Shown here piece after piece: positions 33,679-43,109 of a stretch of DNA of 64,000 bases. A program made the translations under genes and the position numbers. The stretch spans positions 1-64,000 of the forward strand of contig NZ_VSFF01000013.1 in the NCBI RefSeq assembly GCF_008085905.1, written 5' to 3'. A model generated the notes under the pieces. The model saw only the letters and a list, made by a program, of their open reading frames with translations, was not told the origin of the DNA and searched no databases. Position 1 is the stretch's first letter. Every line of letters begins with the position of its first letter. This DNA comes from Actinomadura syzygii (GTDB lineage: Bacteria; Actinomycetota; Actinomycetes; Streptosporangiales; Streptosporangiaceae).

Positions 33679-36600
33679 TCAGGCGTGCATGATCCAGGGC
33701 GCGGAGAGTTCGGCGGCGGGGGTGGCGGCGTTCAGGGACCGGACCAGAGCGGCCGGGGTGGGGTCGGTGTCCAGCGTATGGGTCAGCGCGTCCACGATCA
33801 GGGGAGACCAGGTCCTGTCGTGAATGGGACGGAGCGGCGAGATCACGAGGTCGGCTCCGGCGCGAAGGAACGCGGTGGCGGTCGGCGGTTCACTGACCCT
33901 GCCCAGCGGAACGGCCCGGCCACCCGCGCAGATCGTCAGGACCACGACCAGGCCCGGGTTGACGTCCAGGGCCGCCAGTTCCGAGGGCAGCGCCCAGCGG
34001 TCGTGGAGGCGGAGGGCGGCGGCTCCGCCGAGCTCGGGGACGGGTTCGCAATGGGTCGACAACCATAGGAGGTCGGCGGTGCGGGCGCTGTAGCGCAGGC
34101 GTTCCCAGGTGACCTGTTCCTGGACCACCGGCACCGTGCCGAAAAGGGCCGCGACGGCGCGAGCCTCTTCCAAGGCACCGGGCAGGCCGAGTGCGTCCTG
34201 CGGGCCCATCGGGTCGCCGAGCACCTCGACCCGGTCGGGAAAGGGCACGGTCGCCAACCCGAAACGTGGACGCCGACCGTGCCGCCGTACGACCACATGG
34301 TCCTGCGCCAGCGAACGTCCGGTGGCGTCTGGGAGGTTCTCGACCGGAATCTGCTCCCACGGCTCGCGCAGCCGCAGCGATACCTCCTCCGCCTCGCCCA
34401 CCGTCTCCCGGAGGGCCGCGGCCAGGCGTCCCGCCGCTTCCGGAACCGCCGGAGCCACCCGGAGCGCGCCGACCGCGGCCTGCGCCTCGGCCCGTCCGAC
34501 CGCGATGTCGGCCACCGCGACGTCCCGCGCGGACTCGGACCGGCAGGCGATCGCATGCGCCGCTCCCGCGCCCTGGACCAGGTCGAGGGCGGCCAGGCCG
34601 GGACGGGCGAACCAGCCGCCGATCTCCTCGCGCAGACGGTCGGTGTGCGCGGGCAGGACGTCCTCGCCCCTCGCCCGCAACGCGAACACCTCCCGGATGG
34701 CCTGGGCGTCCTCGGGAACGAGAGTTGCCAGGGTGGCGTTCTCGATCGAGCGGAGGTCACGTACCGGCCCCGCCTCGGCGGCGGCCTGCCGCAGCTCCCC
34801 GATCTTCGCGATGGTCAGTTGGAGCCGCATCGGCAGTTGCTGGAAGGCGTCCCAGTACCGGCTCTGGAGTTCGTCACTCCGTGCCCCCGCCCCGTCGGGG
34901 TCGTCGAGGTCCCGCACCCGGAACGCGAGCCCGCCGCCGTGAGCGGCGACGAACTCCGCCGCCCAGCGGCGTTCCGCGGCGGCGGCACGGGAGTCCCCGA
35001 ACGCCTCGGCGGCCGAACCCGGCAGGAAGGTGAGCGCCAGCAACCGGTCGACGTGCGCGGCGATCCCGCGCCGCTCCGCCTCGGTGACCTGCGGTCCCGC
35101 CTCGGCGGCCAGCGTCAGGGCCCGTTCCTTCGCCGGCGCCGCGACCATGAGGTCGAGCCCCACCTCGCGTCGCGCCTCGGCCGAACCGCCTCCTGCCAGC
35201 GCCCAGGCCGCGCCGGCCCATCGCGGGACGCTCCAGTACCGGTCGAGCAGCGCCAGCAGCCCCCGGGTGTAGAGGATCTCGAACACCCGGGCCTTGACGT
35301 CGTCGATGGGCGCGTTGCCGAAGGAATTGGGGCGTCCGTCTCCTTCGGGCAGCCGCTGGAACGACTCCAGCGTGGTCTGGAGGTCGGGCGACCACCGCGT
35401 GACCGGGCCTTTGGAGTACCGCAGGAGATCGAACCAGGTCCCGAGCCCGGCGGCCGGCACCGAGAGCAGTCCGGCCGCCGCGTGCCAGCGCGCCGCCCCC
35501 TGCTCCCCGGTCGGCGAAAGGCGTCGGCGCCGCTCGTCCTCCTCGGAGGCGGGCAGGCCGAGCAGCGTTTCGACCATGGCCTTCTGCGCCTGGACGAGCC
35601 CGTCGCCGGGAACGGACTCCAGGGAAGTCTCGAATCTGTCCCTGGAGACCTCAAGGGTGCCGTTGCGCAGCAGCACGTAGCCGATGTCGGCCTGGATTCC
35701 CGCCGTGTAGAGCGGGACGTGGTCGACGCCCATCGCCCAACGGGCCAGCGTGAAGGCCGACAGATGATCGTCCAGCGAGGCCAGATGCGTCGCCTGGCGC
35801 GACAGCCTGCCGCCCAGTTCGCGGTGGTTGCCGCTCAGCACCGTGGCGCACAGGGAGAGGAAGCCGTGCCAGCGGATCACCCGGTCCGGCGCCCCGATCG
35901 TGTGGGCCAGCTCGGCGGCCTCCTGGTGCGCCGAGGCGAGCAGGTCATGGTCGGCCGGGGCGGCCACGTCGACCAGGTGGGTCAGCGCCTCGTGCGCGGT
36001 GATCGGATCGTTGCCGTGCCTGGCGTTCTGGAGCAGCGTCAGCAACTGCCAGGGCTGACGCCTCCACCGCTCGGGATCGTTGAAGATCGATCCCGGGAGG
36101 AAGGGGTTCGGGTCGTACTCCGTCCCCTGGCCGGGACGTCCTTCGGAGCTACCGGTGTAGTGGGACCTGCGGTGGCTCTGGTGCGCGATGTCATCGAGAA
36201 GGGTGGCCCTCGTGTCCGGATCGAGCTTCTCGGCCTCCCGCTCGGCCTGGGCGTACCAGTCGGACGCCTCGTCGAGACGGCGCAGGTCGCGCAGGGTGTT
36301 CGCGCCATGCAGCCGGAACGTCACGACCTGCTCGGGAAGGATCTCCGGAAGGTCGGGTTCGAGGGTGAGCAGGAGGTCGAACGACTCCTGGATGCGGCCG
36401 CTCTCCCTGGTGATCGACGCCGCGCAGCCCACCGCGTGCGCTCGAACGGCCGGGTTCTCGAACAGCGGGCACAGGATCGGATAGGACGTCAGGGGCTGCG
36501 GGGCCAGATGCCAGACCTTGTTCTCGACCACGAAATGGAAAAAGGCGACGAGCGCCGCGAGTCCTTCGGCGCGTTCCTCGGGTGAGAGCGCGTCGATCTC

Positions 36601-37308
36601 GGCGGCCTGCTCACAAAGTGAGGCCGCGCGTAAGGCTCCGTGGCCGAGCCCGCGGAGGTGAGCCTCGTTCTCCCGGACGGGTGCGTCAGTGACGTCCTCT
36701 TCGGGAGCCTCCTCGATGAGGGTCCGGAGATCGGGATAACGGTGCGTCCGGTTCTCGGCCTCGTCGTGGAGCGCGGCGCCGACCGCCGAGGCCACGCCCC
36801 GTGTCTCCCGGAAGAAGACGTCTCGGAACTCTGATTCCCGTTCCTTCAACCAGGACTGGATCCGGGCGTCGGCGGCGCCGCTGATCTCCCGTGCGTCGAG
36901 TCCCTCCAGGACGCCCGAAACCATGATCCATAACATCGCCGCGAGGTGCGGGTCCGGGCTGCGCACCACCAGCTCGATGTAGCCCTCCAGGGGACGCGGC
37001 GCGAGCCCGTGGGCCTCGTGTTCGAGCAGGTAGGAGAGGAGAACCCCGAAGAGGAGGAGTTGCCTGCCTCTCTCGGCCTCGTCCAGAGGATCGAGCAGGG
37101 CCGGGTTCCCGCACAGTTCGACGGCCCTGACAACGACGGCCCCGAACTCCTGCGCGTCCGCGTCGGACTCCCCGTCGCCGTCCTCGATAGAGACGCACTC
37201 ATCAATGATTTCCGAAAGACCGATATCTCTTCTCGGTTTGCTTTCGACTTCCCTGATGAGAGCGGCCCCGACCCGAGCAAAGAAGGCGCTCGCCTCCTCA
37301 GTCCCCAT
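33679..37308 (-). CDS. Large CHAT-domain protease-like protein with helical-repeat region
   Basis: A 1209-residue protein. About the first 1000 residues are helical and TPR-like (for example RLHGANTLRDLRRLDEASDW, then YAQAEREAEKLDP), suitable for sensing a partner. The last about 200 residues form a CHAT domain, a caspase relative: DLLWLSTHCEPVPELGG carries the candidate catalytic His1086, and LVVVLTICAGGRAV carries the candidate Cys1127, matching the usual H and C positions (HFAGHG and SACETG in canonical members). The domain ends with FLRAGADLVISPLRPIHDR. CHAT proteases are effectors in bacterial immunity and programmed cell death. No transmembrane segment is evident. It is cotranscribed with a small EACC1-like gene. 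Confidence 0.85.
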   Translation of the reverse strand: MGTEEASAFFARVGAALIREVESKPRRDIGLSEIIDECVSIEDGDGESDADAQEFGAVVVRAVELCGNPALLDPLDEAERGRQLLLFGVLLSYLLEHEAHGLAPRPLEGYIELVVRSPDPHLAAMLWIMVSGVLEGLDAREISGAADARIQSWLKERESEFRDVFFRETRGVASAVGAALHDEAENRTHRYPDLRTLIEEAPEEDVTDAPVRENEAHLRGLGHGALRAASLCEQAAEIDALSPEERAEGLAALVAFFHFVVENKVWHLAPQPLTSYPILCPLFENPAVRAHAVGCAASITRESGRIQESFDLLLTLEPDLPEILPEQVVTFRLHGANTLRDLRRLDEASDWYAQAEREAEKLDPDTRATLLDDIAHQSHRRSHYTGSSEGRPGQGTEYDPNPFLPGSIFNDPERWRRQPWQLLTLLQNARHGNDPITAHEALTHLVDVAAPADHDLLASAHQEAAELAHTIGAPDRVIRWHGFLSLCATVLSGNHRELGGRLSRQATHLASLDDHLSAFTLARWAMGVDHVPLYTAGIQADIGYVLLRNGTLEVSRDRFETSLESVPGDGLVQAQKAMVETLLGLPASEEDERRRRLSPTGEQGAARWHAAAGLLSVPAAGLGTWFDLLRYSKGPVTRWSPDLQTTLESFQRLPEGDGRPNSFGNAPIDDVKARVFEILYTRGLLALLDRYWSVPRWAGAAWALAGGGSAEARREVGLDLMVAAPAKERALTLAAEAGPQVTEAERRGIAAHVDRLLALTFLPGSAAEAFGDSRAAAAERRWAAEFVAAHGGGLAFRVRDLDDPDGAGARSDELQSRYWDAFQQLPMRLQLTIAKIGELRQAAAEAGPVRDLRSIENATLATLVPEDAQAIREVFALRARGEDVLPAHTDRLREEIGGWFARPGLAALDLVQGAGAAHAIACRSESARDVAVADIAVGRAEAQAAVGALRVAPAVPEAAGRLAAALRETVGEAEEVSLRLREPWEQIPVENLPDATGRSLAQDHVVVRRHGRRPRFGLATVPFPDRVEVLGDPMGPQDALGLPGALEEARAVAALFGTVPVVQEQVTWERLRYSARTADLLWLSTHCEPVPELGGAAALRLHDRWALPSELAALDVNPGLVVVLTICAGGRAVPLGRVSEPPTATAFLRAGADLVISPLRPIHDRTWSPLIVDALTHTLDTDPTPAALVRSLNAATPAAELSAPWIMHA

Positions 37309-37573
37309 GCCCTCAACCCTACGTCAGAGATAACCGAAGAACCCTCTGATGGGGGGCAGCGGGCATGGTGAGCACCTGGCCTGTCCCACCCTGGCCACCG
37401 AGGACGAGGAGGGCGATCAAGATCTAATTCGAGTACGACTCGCAACCATTAAGGGGACATATGAACGCCGAAGAACCCGCCGGTCTGGGACGCCGCAACG
37501 CCCACACCACCGACGGGTTCTCGGTCCGTATCAGCCGCCGCGTCCTAGCGCGAGGACGCGGCCTTCGACGCCG

Positions 37574-40009
37574 TCAGGCGTCCTCGTCGTCGGCGGTGGC
37601 GCCGGGGGACGCCTCGGTGCCCTTCTGGTCGGTCGGGGTCTCGGCGCTCTCGGGGTCCTTGTCGGCGGCGTCGGCGCGGCCGCGGCGGGTGGCCTTCTGG
37701 TAGGAGTCGATCATCCGCCTGACCTCGTCGGGCGAGCGCGTCGCATCGGCGTCGTCCTCGGAAGGCTGCGGTACGGCGGCGGGCGGGTCCTCCTTCAGAG
37801 GCGCGGCGAGGCTGGCCTGGGGCACCCGGACGGGCAGTCCGCCCGGGGTGGCGGGGTCGGTGATGATGGCCTTCTCGGGCTCGGGCTCGGGCGCGGGTTC
37901 AGACTTGGACTCGGCCGGGGCCGCAGCGGCGGCACGCTCATCGCCGTCGCCGGGCGTCGCGACCAAGGCCAAAGACTGTTTGCCGGGAGACAGTGGCGTT
38001 TGACCGCCGGTGGTCGTCGCGGGCGCGGCATCGGCCGGTGCGGTTTCGGCGCCGACCTGAACCAGCTGACGGGCCTGTTCCGGCACGACGACCGGTTCCT
38101 TGATCTCGCTGATCAGTTCCCGTGGGATGACCACGACGGCCGTGATCCCGCCGTACGCGGACCGTTTCAACATGATCTTCAAGTCGTGGCGCTGGGCAAG
38201 CCGCCCCACCACGAACAGGCCGAGCTGAGGTGCGCTGTGCAGGTTGAAGTCGGGCGGGTCGGCGAGGCTCGTGTTGATCTCGTCGAGTTTCTCGTCCGTC
38301 ATGCCGAGCCCGCGGTCCTCGATGTCGATGGCGAAGCCGCTGGCGACCATCGTTCCGCTGACCTGGACGGCGGTTTCGGGCGGGGAGAACGACACGGCGT
38401 TCTCGATCAGCTCGGCTAGCAGGTGCGTGACGTCACCGACCGCGGAACCCTTCAGGCTGATCGGGCCCAGCGGCAGGACGGTGACGCGCGTGTAGTCCTC
38501 GACCTCGCCCACCGCGCCGCGGATGGCGTCCACGAGCGGGACCGGGTCGCGCCACCCACGGGCGGGCAGCGCGCCGGACAGGACGATCAGGTTCTCGGCG
38601 TTGCGCCGCATGCGGGTCGCGAGGTGGTCGAGCCGGAACAGCTCCTCCAGTTCCTTGACCTCGATGTCGCGGCGGCGCTCCATCGTGTCGAGCATCGTGA
38701 GCTGCCGGTGCACGAGCGTCTGGGTGCGGCGGGCGAGACTGAGCAGGACGTCCCGGATGCCGCGGCGCAGTTCGGCCTGCTCGACGGCGGTCCGCAGCGC
38801 GGTCTCCTGGACGTCGTTGAACGCCTGTCCGAGCTGCCCGATCTCGTCGGAGCCGAACTGGAGCGGTGGGGCCTCGGCGGCGACGTCGACCTTCTCGCCG
38901 TGTCCGAGCCGCTCGACGACGCTGGGCAGCCGCTGCTCGGCCAGTTCGCGGGCCGCGTCGCGGAGCAGCCGCAACTGCCCCACCAGGGCACGCGCCGTGG
39001 TGATGGAGACCACGATGGCCGCGAGGAGCGCGAGCAGGCCGAGACCGGCGACCAGCACCAGTTTGACGATCACCAGGGTGCCGCCCGGCTTGGCGCGTCC
39101 GACCAGGTCGTCACCGCCGGCGTCGATGTCCTGGTCGAGCTGGTCCAGGGTGGGTTGGGCGACCTGCCGCCACTGCTCGAGGGACACCGAGGGCCGTCCG
39201 CCGGGGCGCACCTGCTCGATGAGCCTGCTCTCCAGGCCCTCCAGGGTCCGGTAGAGGTTGGAGCCGGTGAGCCGCTGGTAGCGCGGACGGTCGGTGGGCG
39301 GCAGGTGGCGGGCGGCGGTGTCGGAGTCGGCCTGCCGGATCCCGGCCAGCGCGACCAGCCGGTTGTGGTCCTCCGCGTCGAAGCGTCCCCTGGCCAAGAT
39401 CCCGGTCACCAGGGCGTTCTCGCGCGACAGGGACTCGCGGGCGCGCGTCAGCTCGATCAGCGCACGACCGTCGGCCGCGACGTCCTTGTCGTCCAGTTCC
39501 GCGGTGGCGCGACTGATCTCAAAGCACTCGTCGATGGCCTGGTCGTAGACCAGCATCGCCTGGCTGCGGCTGATGGCACCGGTGTCGATCTGCTGCCGGA
39601 CCGTCCGCAGCCGGTCGAGGTAGGCGGCGACCTGGCGGACATGCCCCTTGGTCTTCTGGTCCTCGGTCTTGGCCGTGGTGAGCCGCCACTCCCGGACGAA
39701 CCGGTCGGTCTGCGCGCGCTGCGCGGTCAGTTCGGGCGACACTCGCCGCGCGGCCGGACGCGCCCAGGCCGCACGTCCCAGTTCGAGCTGTGAGACGCGA
39801 CGCTCGTCCTGCAAGTGATTGACCAACGTCTTGGTGGGCCGGCCGACCTGGCTGTCACGCTGGGCCGCCACGTACAGGCCGATCCCGTCGCTGATCGTCA
39901 CCCACGCGGCGAAGGCCCACAGCGCGAACAACGCCACCAGCGACAGAGTGATTTTCTGGCCCAACCGGAGGTTCGACGGACGATTCCGCTTACGGAGACG
40001 CACAGGCAT
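37574..40009 (-). CDS. Nitrate/nitrite-sensor-type membrane histidine kinase (CvnA-like)
   Basis: An 811-residue protein from ATG 40009 with GAGG upstream. TM1 is at 18-40 (ITLSLVALFALWAFAAWVTI). An extracellular helical NIT-type sensor spans about 50-295. TM2 is near 310-335 (LVIVKLVLVAGLGLLALLAA), then HAMP. A dimerisation region with RTQTLVHRQLTMLDTMERR replaces a normal HisKA and lacks a clear phospho-His. The ATPase domain shows LLAELIENAVSFSPP, IEDRGLGMTDEKL and GLFVVGRLAQRH. A 190-residue disordered tail follows. It matches CvnA of actinobacterial conservons, but the roadblock, DUF742 and GTPase partners (CvnB-D) are absent. Confidence 0.88.
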   Translation of the reverse strand: MPVRLRKRNRPSNLRLGQKITLSLVALFALWAFAAWVTISDGIGLYVAAQRDSQVGRPTKTLVNHLQDERRVSQLELGRAAWARPAARRVSPELTAQRAQTDRFVREWRLTTAKTEDQKTKGHVRQVAAYLDRLRTVRQQIDTGAISRSQAMLVYDQAIDECFEISRATAELDDKDVAADGRALIELTRARESLSRENALVTGILARGRFDAEDHNRLVALAGIRQADSDTAARHLPPTDRPRYQRLTGSNLYRTLEGLESRLIEQVRPGGRPSVSLEQWRQVAQPTLDQLDQDIDAGGDDLVGRAKPGGTLVIVKLVLVAGLGLLALLAAIVVSITTARALVGQLRLLRDAARELAEQRLPSVVERLGHGEKVDVAAEAPPLQFGSDEIGQLGQAFNDVQETALRTAVEQAELRRGIRDVLLSLARRTQTLVHRQLTMLDTMERRRDIEVKELEELFRLDHLATRMRRNAENLIVLSGALPARGWRDPVPLVDAIRGAVGEVEDYTRVTVLPLGPISLKGSAVGDVTHLLAELIENAVSFSPPETAVQVSGTMVASGFAIDIEDRGLGMTDEKLDEINTSLADPPDFNLHSAPQLGLFVVGRLAQRHDLKIMLKRSAYGGITAVVVIPRELISEIKEPVVVPEQARQLVQVGAETAPADAAPATTTGGQTPLSPGKQSLALVATPGDGDERAAAAAPAESKSEPAPEPEPEKAIITDPATPGGLPVRVPQASLAAPLKEDPPAAVPQPSEDDADATRSPDEVRRMIDSYQKATRRGRADAADKDPESAETPTDQKGTEASPGATADDEDA

Positions 40010-40221
40010 CGGCAATTCCTCAAATCCAACGACCCGGGGGGGAAGGGGGGTGATGTGGTCCCGGTCCGGAGGACACCGGCCGTACGAGACGCCACCAGCC
40101 ACGCGCAGCACATTAGCAACGCCGGGTAGGTCGGGAATGTGGAATGTCGGCTTCGTGCCGCTCGCCACACGAGCGGGGACGGTCGGGCTTTGCCGAGCGC
40201 CGCATTACGGGGACGCGCGGG

Positions 40222-41151
40222 TCAAACTCGCCGCCAATAGTCGTCCCCCGCGGAGTAGAAGGCGTCGGAGAACCGCAGTTGCCGACGCAGGTAGTCGGCG
40301 CCGTCCGGGCAGGCGTCGGCGAGGGCGTCGATCAGCGCCGCGCATTCGGTGAGCAGTTCGCCGATCCGCCGCTTGAGGACGTCGGACGTCACCAGGCGCA
40401 GGGCGTTGAGGTCTCCGGTGTTCTTCTCCCGCTGCCAGGTCGCCAGGTCGTTGAACAGCCGCAACGTCTGCTGGACGCGCTGGCTGGCGTCCACCAGTTC
40501 GGGCAGGCACTCCGCCACCCCGGGCTCGTCGTGCGCGATCCAGTGCACGACGTTGACCCAGGTGGATCCGAAGTTGTCGGCGTTGTCCTGGTAATCCTCG
40601 AAGGTCGGCGGCGCCGCGGGGCCTTCGCGCGGGTCGGACGCGGCGCGCGCGAACCGCCAGTCCCATTCGCGGACCATGGCGGCGAGCATGGCGGCCAGGT
40701 GGCGCCGCCACAGCGGGCGGCGTTCGGCGAAGGCGGGACGCGCGGCCAGGTCGTCACGCAGTTCGGCGAGGAAGGCGCCCACCGCGTCCCCGGGCTCGGG
40801 TTCCGCGCCGTCGGCGACGGCCAGGCATCGCCGTCGCAGACCGCGCACTTCCTCGCGCGAGCGCGCGCGGGTGTCGATCAGCCAATCGACCGGGAAGACC
40901 CACAGCGAGGCCCGCGCCTCGTGCGCCAAGAGCGCCGCGGTGCTGCCGGGCGCCTGGGCGACGATGGCCCTGGCCAGCTTGCTTGGTAGTCCCCCGTCGA
41001 AAACATCGGAGGGGAATAGTTCGCTATAGCGCGCGATGGTGTACCGCAGGTCGTCCTCGCACTGGGCCCGGAGGCGCTCGATCACGTCCTCGGCTTGCGC
41101 CACGGCCCCGTACTGGGGCACTTGCGGATTCAGTTGATGCGCTGGCTGCAT
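40222..41151 (-). CDS. Class I terpene synthase
   Basis: A 309-residue all-alpha protein starting at ATG 41151, with GGAG seven bases upstream. The C-terminal metal motif is clear: FNDLATWQRE with Asn234, Thr238 and Glu242, followed by KNTGDLNAL. The upstream Asp-rich motif is unusual: FPVDWLIDTRARSREEV, with Asp89 and Asp93 in place of the normal DDxxD. YQDNADNFGSTWVN precedes the NSE motif and is typical of bacterial cyclases. The enzyme would ionise a prenyl diphosphate and cyclise it; the chain length and product cannot be read from sequence. A cytochrome P450 gene 113 bases upstream is the likely tailoring partner. Confidence 0.85.
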   Translation of the reverse strand: MQPAHQLNPQVPQYGAVAQAEDVIERLRAQCEDDLRYTIARYSELFPSDVFDGGLPSKLARAIVAQAPGSTAALLAHEARASLWVFPVDWLIDTRARSREEVRGLRRRCLAVADGAEPEPGDAVGAFLAELRDDLAARPAFAERRPLWRRHLAAMLAAMVREWDWRFARAASDPREGPAAPPTFEDYQDNADNFGSTWVNVVHWIAHDEPGVAECLPELVDASQRVQQTLRLFNDLATWQREKNTGDLNALRLVTSDVLKRRIGELLTECAALIDALADACPDGADYLRRQLRFSDAFYSAGDDYWRRV

Positions 41152-41264
41152 GGGGCGGCTCCATTGTCGGGACGGCGGTTCGGGTTTCTCGCACCGGCGC
41201 ATGCGACCGCGCCCGACACGGCGGGCGGGCCGACGAGCCCCTCGTCGAGCGCGGTCGGCGAGGG

Positions 41265-42698
41265 TCAGACGCGCGGTTCGAGGGTGACCTGGACGTCCCG
41301 GTCCGGGTTCAGCGCCAGACCCGGTTTGGGCCGGATGGGCGACGAGCCGGACGGCAGGTGAAGGCTCAGCCGATGGCGGCGCAGCAGCGACGCCAGAATG
41401 AGCAGGGCCTCCATTTCGAAGAACTGCTGCCCCAGGCACGCATGGTGCCCATATCCGAAGGCGAGGTCGGGCACCCCGTCCCGGAACTGCTTCTGGCGGG
41501 CCTTCTCGGCCTCGGGGGTGAACCGGTCGGGATCGAACCGGTCGGGGTCGGGCCAAGCCTGCGGCAGCCGGTGGGTGAGGTAGGGGCTGATCACGACGAT
41601 CGATCCGGAGGCGATGCGCACGCCGTCGATCACGTCGTCCTGCTGCGCGACGCGGGGGATGATCCAGCCGACGGTGTACATGCGCAGCAGTTCGCGCAGG
41701 ACCCGCTTGGTGTAGGTGAGCCGTTCGAGCTGCTCCAGCGTCGGCGTGGCGTTCTCGTCCGCCCCTGGGTCGGAGCCGATCTCGGCGTCGATCTCGGCGT
41801 ACAGCCGGGCCTCGACCTCGGGATGGTCGGCGAGCACCACCGGCAGCCAGCTCAACGCGACCGCCGTGCTCTCACTGCCGGCGACCGCCAGCGCGACCAG
41901 TTCGTCGCGGATCTGCCGGTCGGTGCGGCCGCGCCGCGCCAGCATCGAGGCGATCCCGGCGTTGCCCGGTTCCCGTGCCGCCTTCACCAGCGGCTCGATG
42001 ACGCGGTCCACGGTGCGCACCGACTTGCGGAACCGCCGGTCGCCCGGCAGCGGGATCAGGTTCGGCATCCACGGCACCAGCAGCCGCGGGACGATCGACG
42101 TGGTCGCGGTCCGGACCGCCCGGCCCACCAGCTCGGCGTCCTCGACGCTGATCCGTCCGCCGAAGAACAGGTCGTTGACGGCACGGTGGATGACCCGGGT
42201 CGCCTCCCAGTAGATCTCGAAGACCTCTCCCGGCGCCCGGCGCTGGACGAGGTCGTCGACGGCCCGGGTGACCACCGGCGCCCAGCCCGGGTAGACCTCC
42301 CGCAGGTGCCCGGCCGCGAACTGGGGTTGCAGCGCCCGCCGCGCCTCCGCGTGCTTGTCGCCCTCGCCGCCGATGTTGTCTCCCACCAGCCGCTGCATGG
42401 CGTCCCACATCATGCCCTGGCGCGGGTAGCAGTCCCTGGCGCGCGTCACCAGGACGTGCTTGACGTCGTCGGGCCGCGTCACCAGGTAGGGCCGGAACAG
42501 TCCCAGGTTCAGGCGGGTGATCGCACCGTCCCGCTCCTGCACGATCTGGGACAGGGCTTGGAGGGGGTCTTTGCGCAACGGTCCGACGAGACGGCGGAAC
42601 GCGATGCCCTCGGCCGCGCGCGGAGACTCCGGCCGGGACGGCCGCCGAGAGGACGTGGCCTGCGGGGATTCGCTGGAGGAACGGGCGTCGATCGACAT
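41265..42698 (-). CDS. Cytochrome P450
   Basis: A 477-residue P450. The haem loop is LAFGYGHHACLGQQFFEME with Cys421 as axial ligand, the I-helix is LAVAGSESTAVALSWLP with an oxygen-binding Glu-Ser-Thr variant, and the K-helix ExxR is in KRVLRELLRMYTVGW. PERF-region equivalents lie in DPDRFDPDRFTPEAEK. The sequence is of the terpene-oxidising kind seen with pentalenene oxygenase-type enzymes, which fits its position beside a terpene synthase on the same strand. No redox partner genes are nearby, so it would use general ferredoxins. An extended Ser/Arg-rich N-terminus (about 30 residues) precedes the fold. Confidence 0.92.
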   Translation of the reverse strand: MSIDARSSSESPQATSSRRPSRPESPRAAEGIAFRRLVGPLRKDPLQALSQIVQERDGAITRLNLGLFRPYLVTRPDDVKHVLVTRARDCYPRQGMMWDAMQRLVGDNIGGEGDKHAEARRALQPQFAAGHLREVYPGWAPVVTRAVDDLVQRRAPGEVFEIYWEATRVIHRAVNDLFFGGRISVEDAELVGRAVRTATTSIVPRLLVPWMPNLIPLPGDRRFRKSVRTVDRVIEPLVKAAREPGNAGIASMLARRGRTDRQIRDELVALAVAGSESTAVALSWLPVVLADHPEVEARLYAEIDAEIGSDPGADENATPTLEQLERLTYTKRVLRELLRMYTVGWIIPRVAQQDDVIDGVRIASGSIVVISPYLTHRLPQAWPDPDRFDPDRFTPEAEKARQKQFRDGVPDLAFGYGHHACLGQQFFEMEALLILASLLRRHRLSLHLPSGSSPIRPKPGLALNPDRDVQVTLEPRV

Positions 42699-43109
42699 GG
42701 CGCTTCACCTCGGGGGTCTGCTGCCGGGCGGTGCCGCCCCGGCGGCGCGGCACCCTGATGGGGGACGGTGAAGTCGGACCCGGCTGCCATGGGCCGGTGC
42801 CGCGTTCCCGCGCGGGCGTGTGCGACAGTGACCAAGGCTCGACGGGACGACCCGATCGGCCTGGCCCTGGCGTGTCCGCGCGCCGGAGGAGGCACCCGTC
42901 GGTCATGTCGCCGGGACGGTGATCACAGGCTCACATCGACGGTTGCCCACCTCCCAGACGGACACAAAAACGCCTAATCGGCAATGACCAACAGCAAAAT
43001 ATCATCTACCGGACATACAGGTGGAGATTGCCCCAGGGTAAGGATCATGCATCCTGGAGGTCAGAAACTCGGGACCTGGCCGCCGCAGCCCACCTGGAGG
43101 AACGGCTCG
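42699..43109. other. Intergenic region upstream of the P450 gene and small ORF
   Basis: About 410 bases. The left part should hold the P450 promoter, reading left. From 42940 on, the sequence is clearly less GC-rich. An inverted repeat AGGAT-N5-ATCCT (43041-43055), with outer CCAGG/CCTGG arms (43033-43057), lies about 50 bases before the small ORF at 43110 and could be its operator. I see no further gene. Confidence 0.4.

Noticed and set aside
37461..37703. Short plus-strand ORF with AAGGGGA before its ATG
   Set aside because: It runs antisense into the 3' end of the CvnA-like gene and turns into Ser/Arg-rich shadow sequence. The ribosome site alone is not enough, although the first 30 codons could be a relic.
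40222..41556. Longer 444-codon version of the terpene synthase
   Set aside because: The extra N-terminal 135 residues are Arg/Pro-rich, overlap the P450 gene end, and lack any cyclase feature; ATG 41151 has its own ribosome site.
37574..42698. Full conservon (CvnA-B-C-D-P450)
   Set aside because: Only a CvnA-like kinase and a P450 are present; the genes between are replaced by a terpene synthase and no roadblock, DUF742 or GTPase frame exists.
42917..42936. Possible CRP site near GTGATCACAGGCTCACA
   Set aside because: The arms do not line up with TGTGA-N6-TCACA in either register; it has several TCACA words but no dyad with the right spacing.
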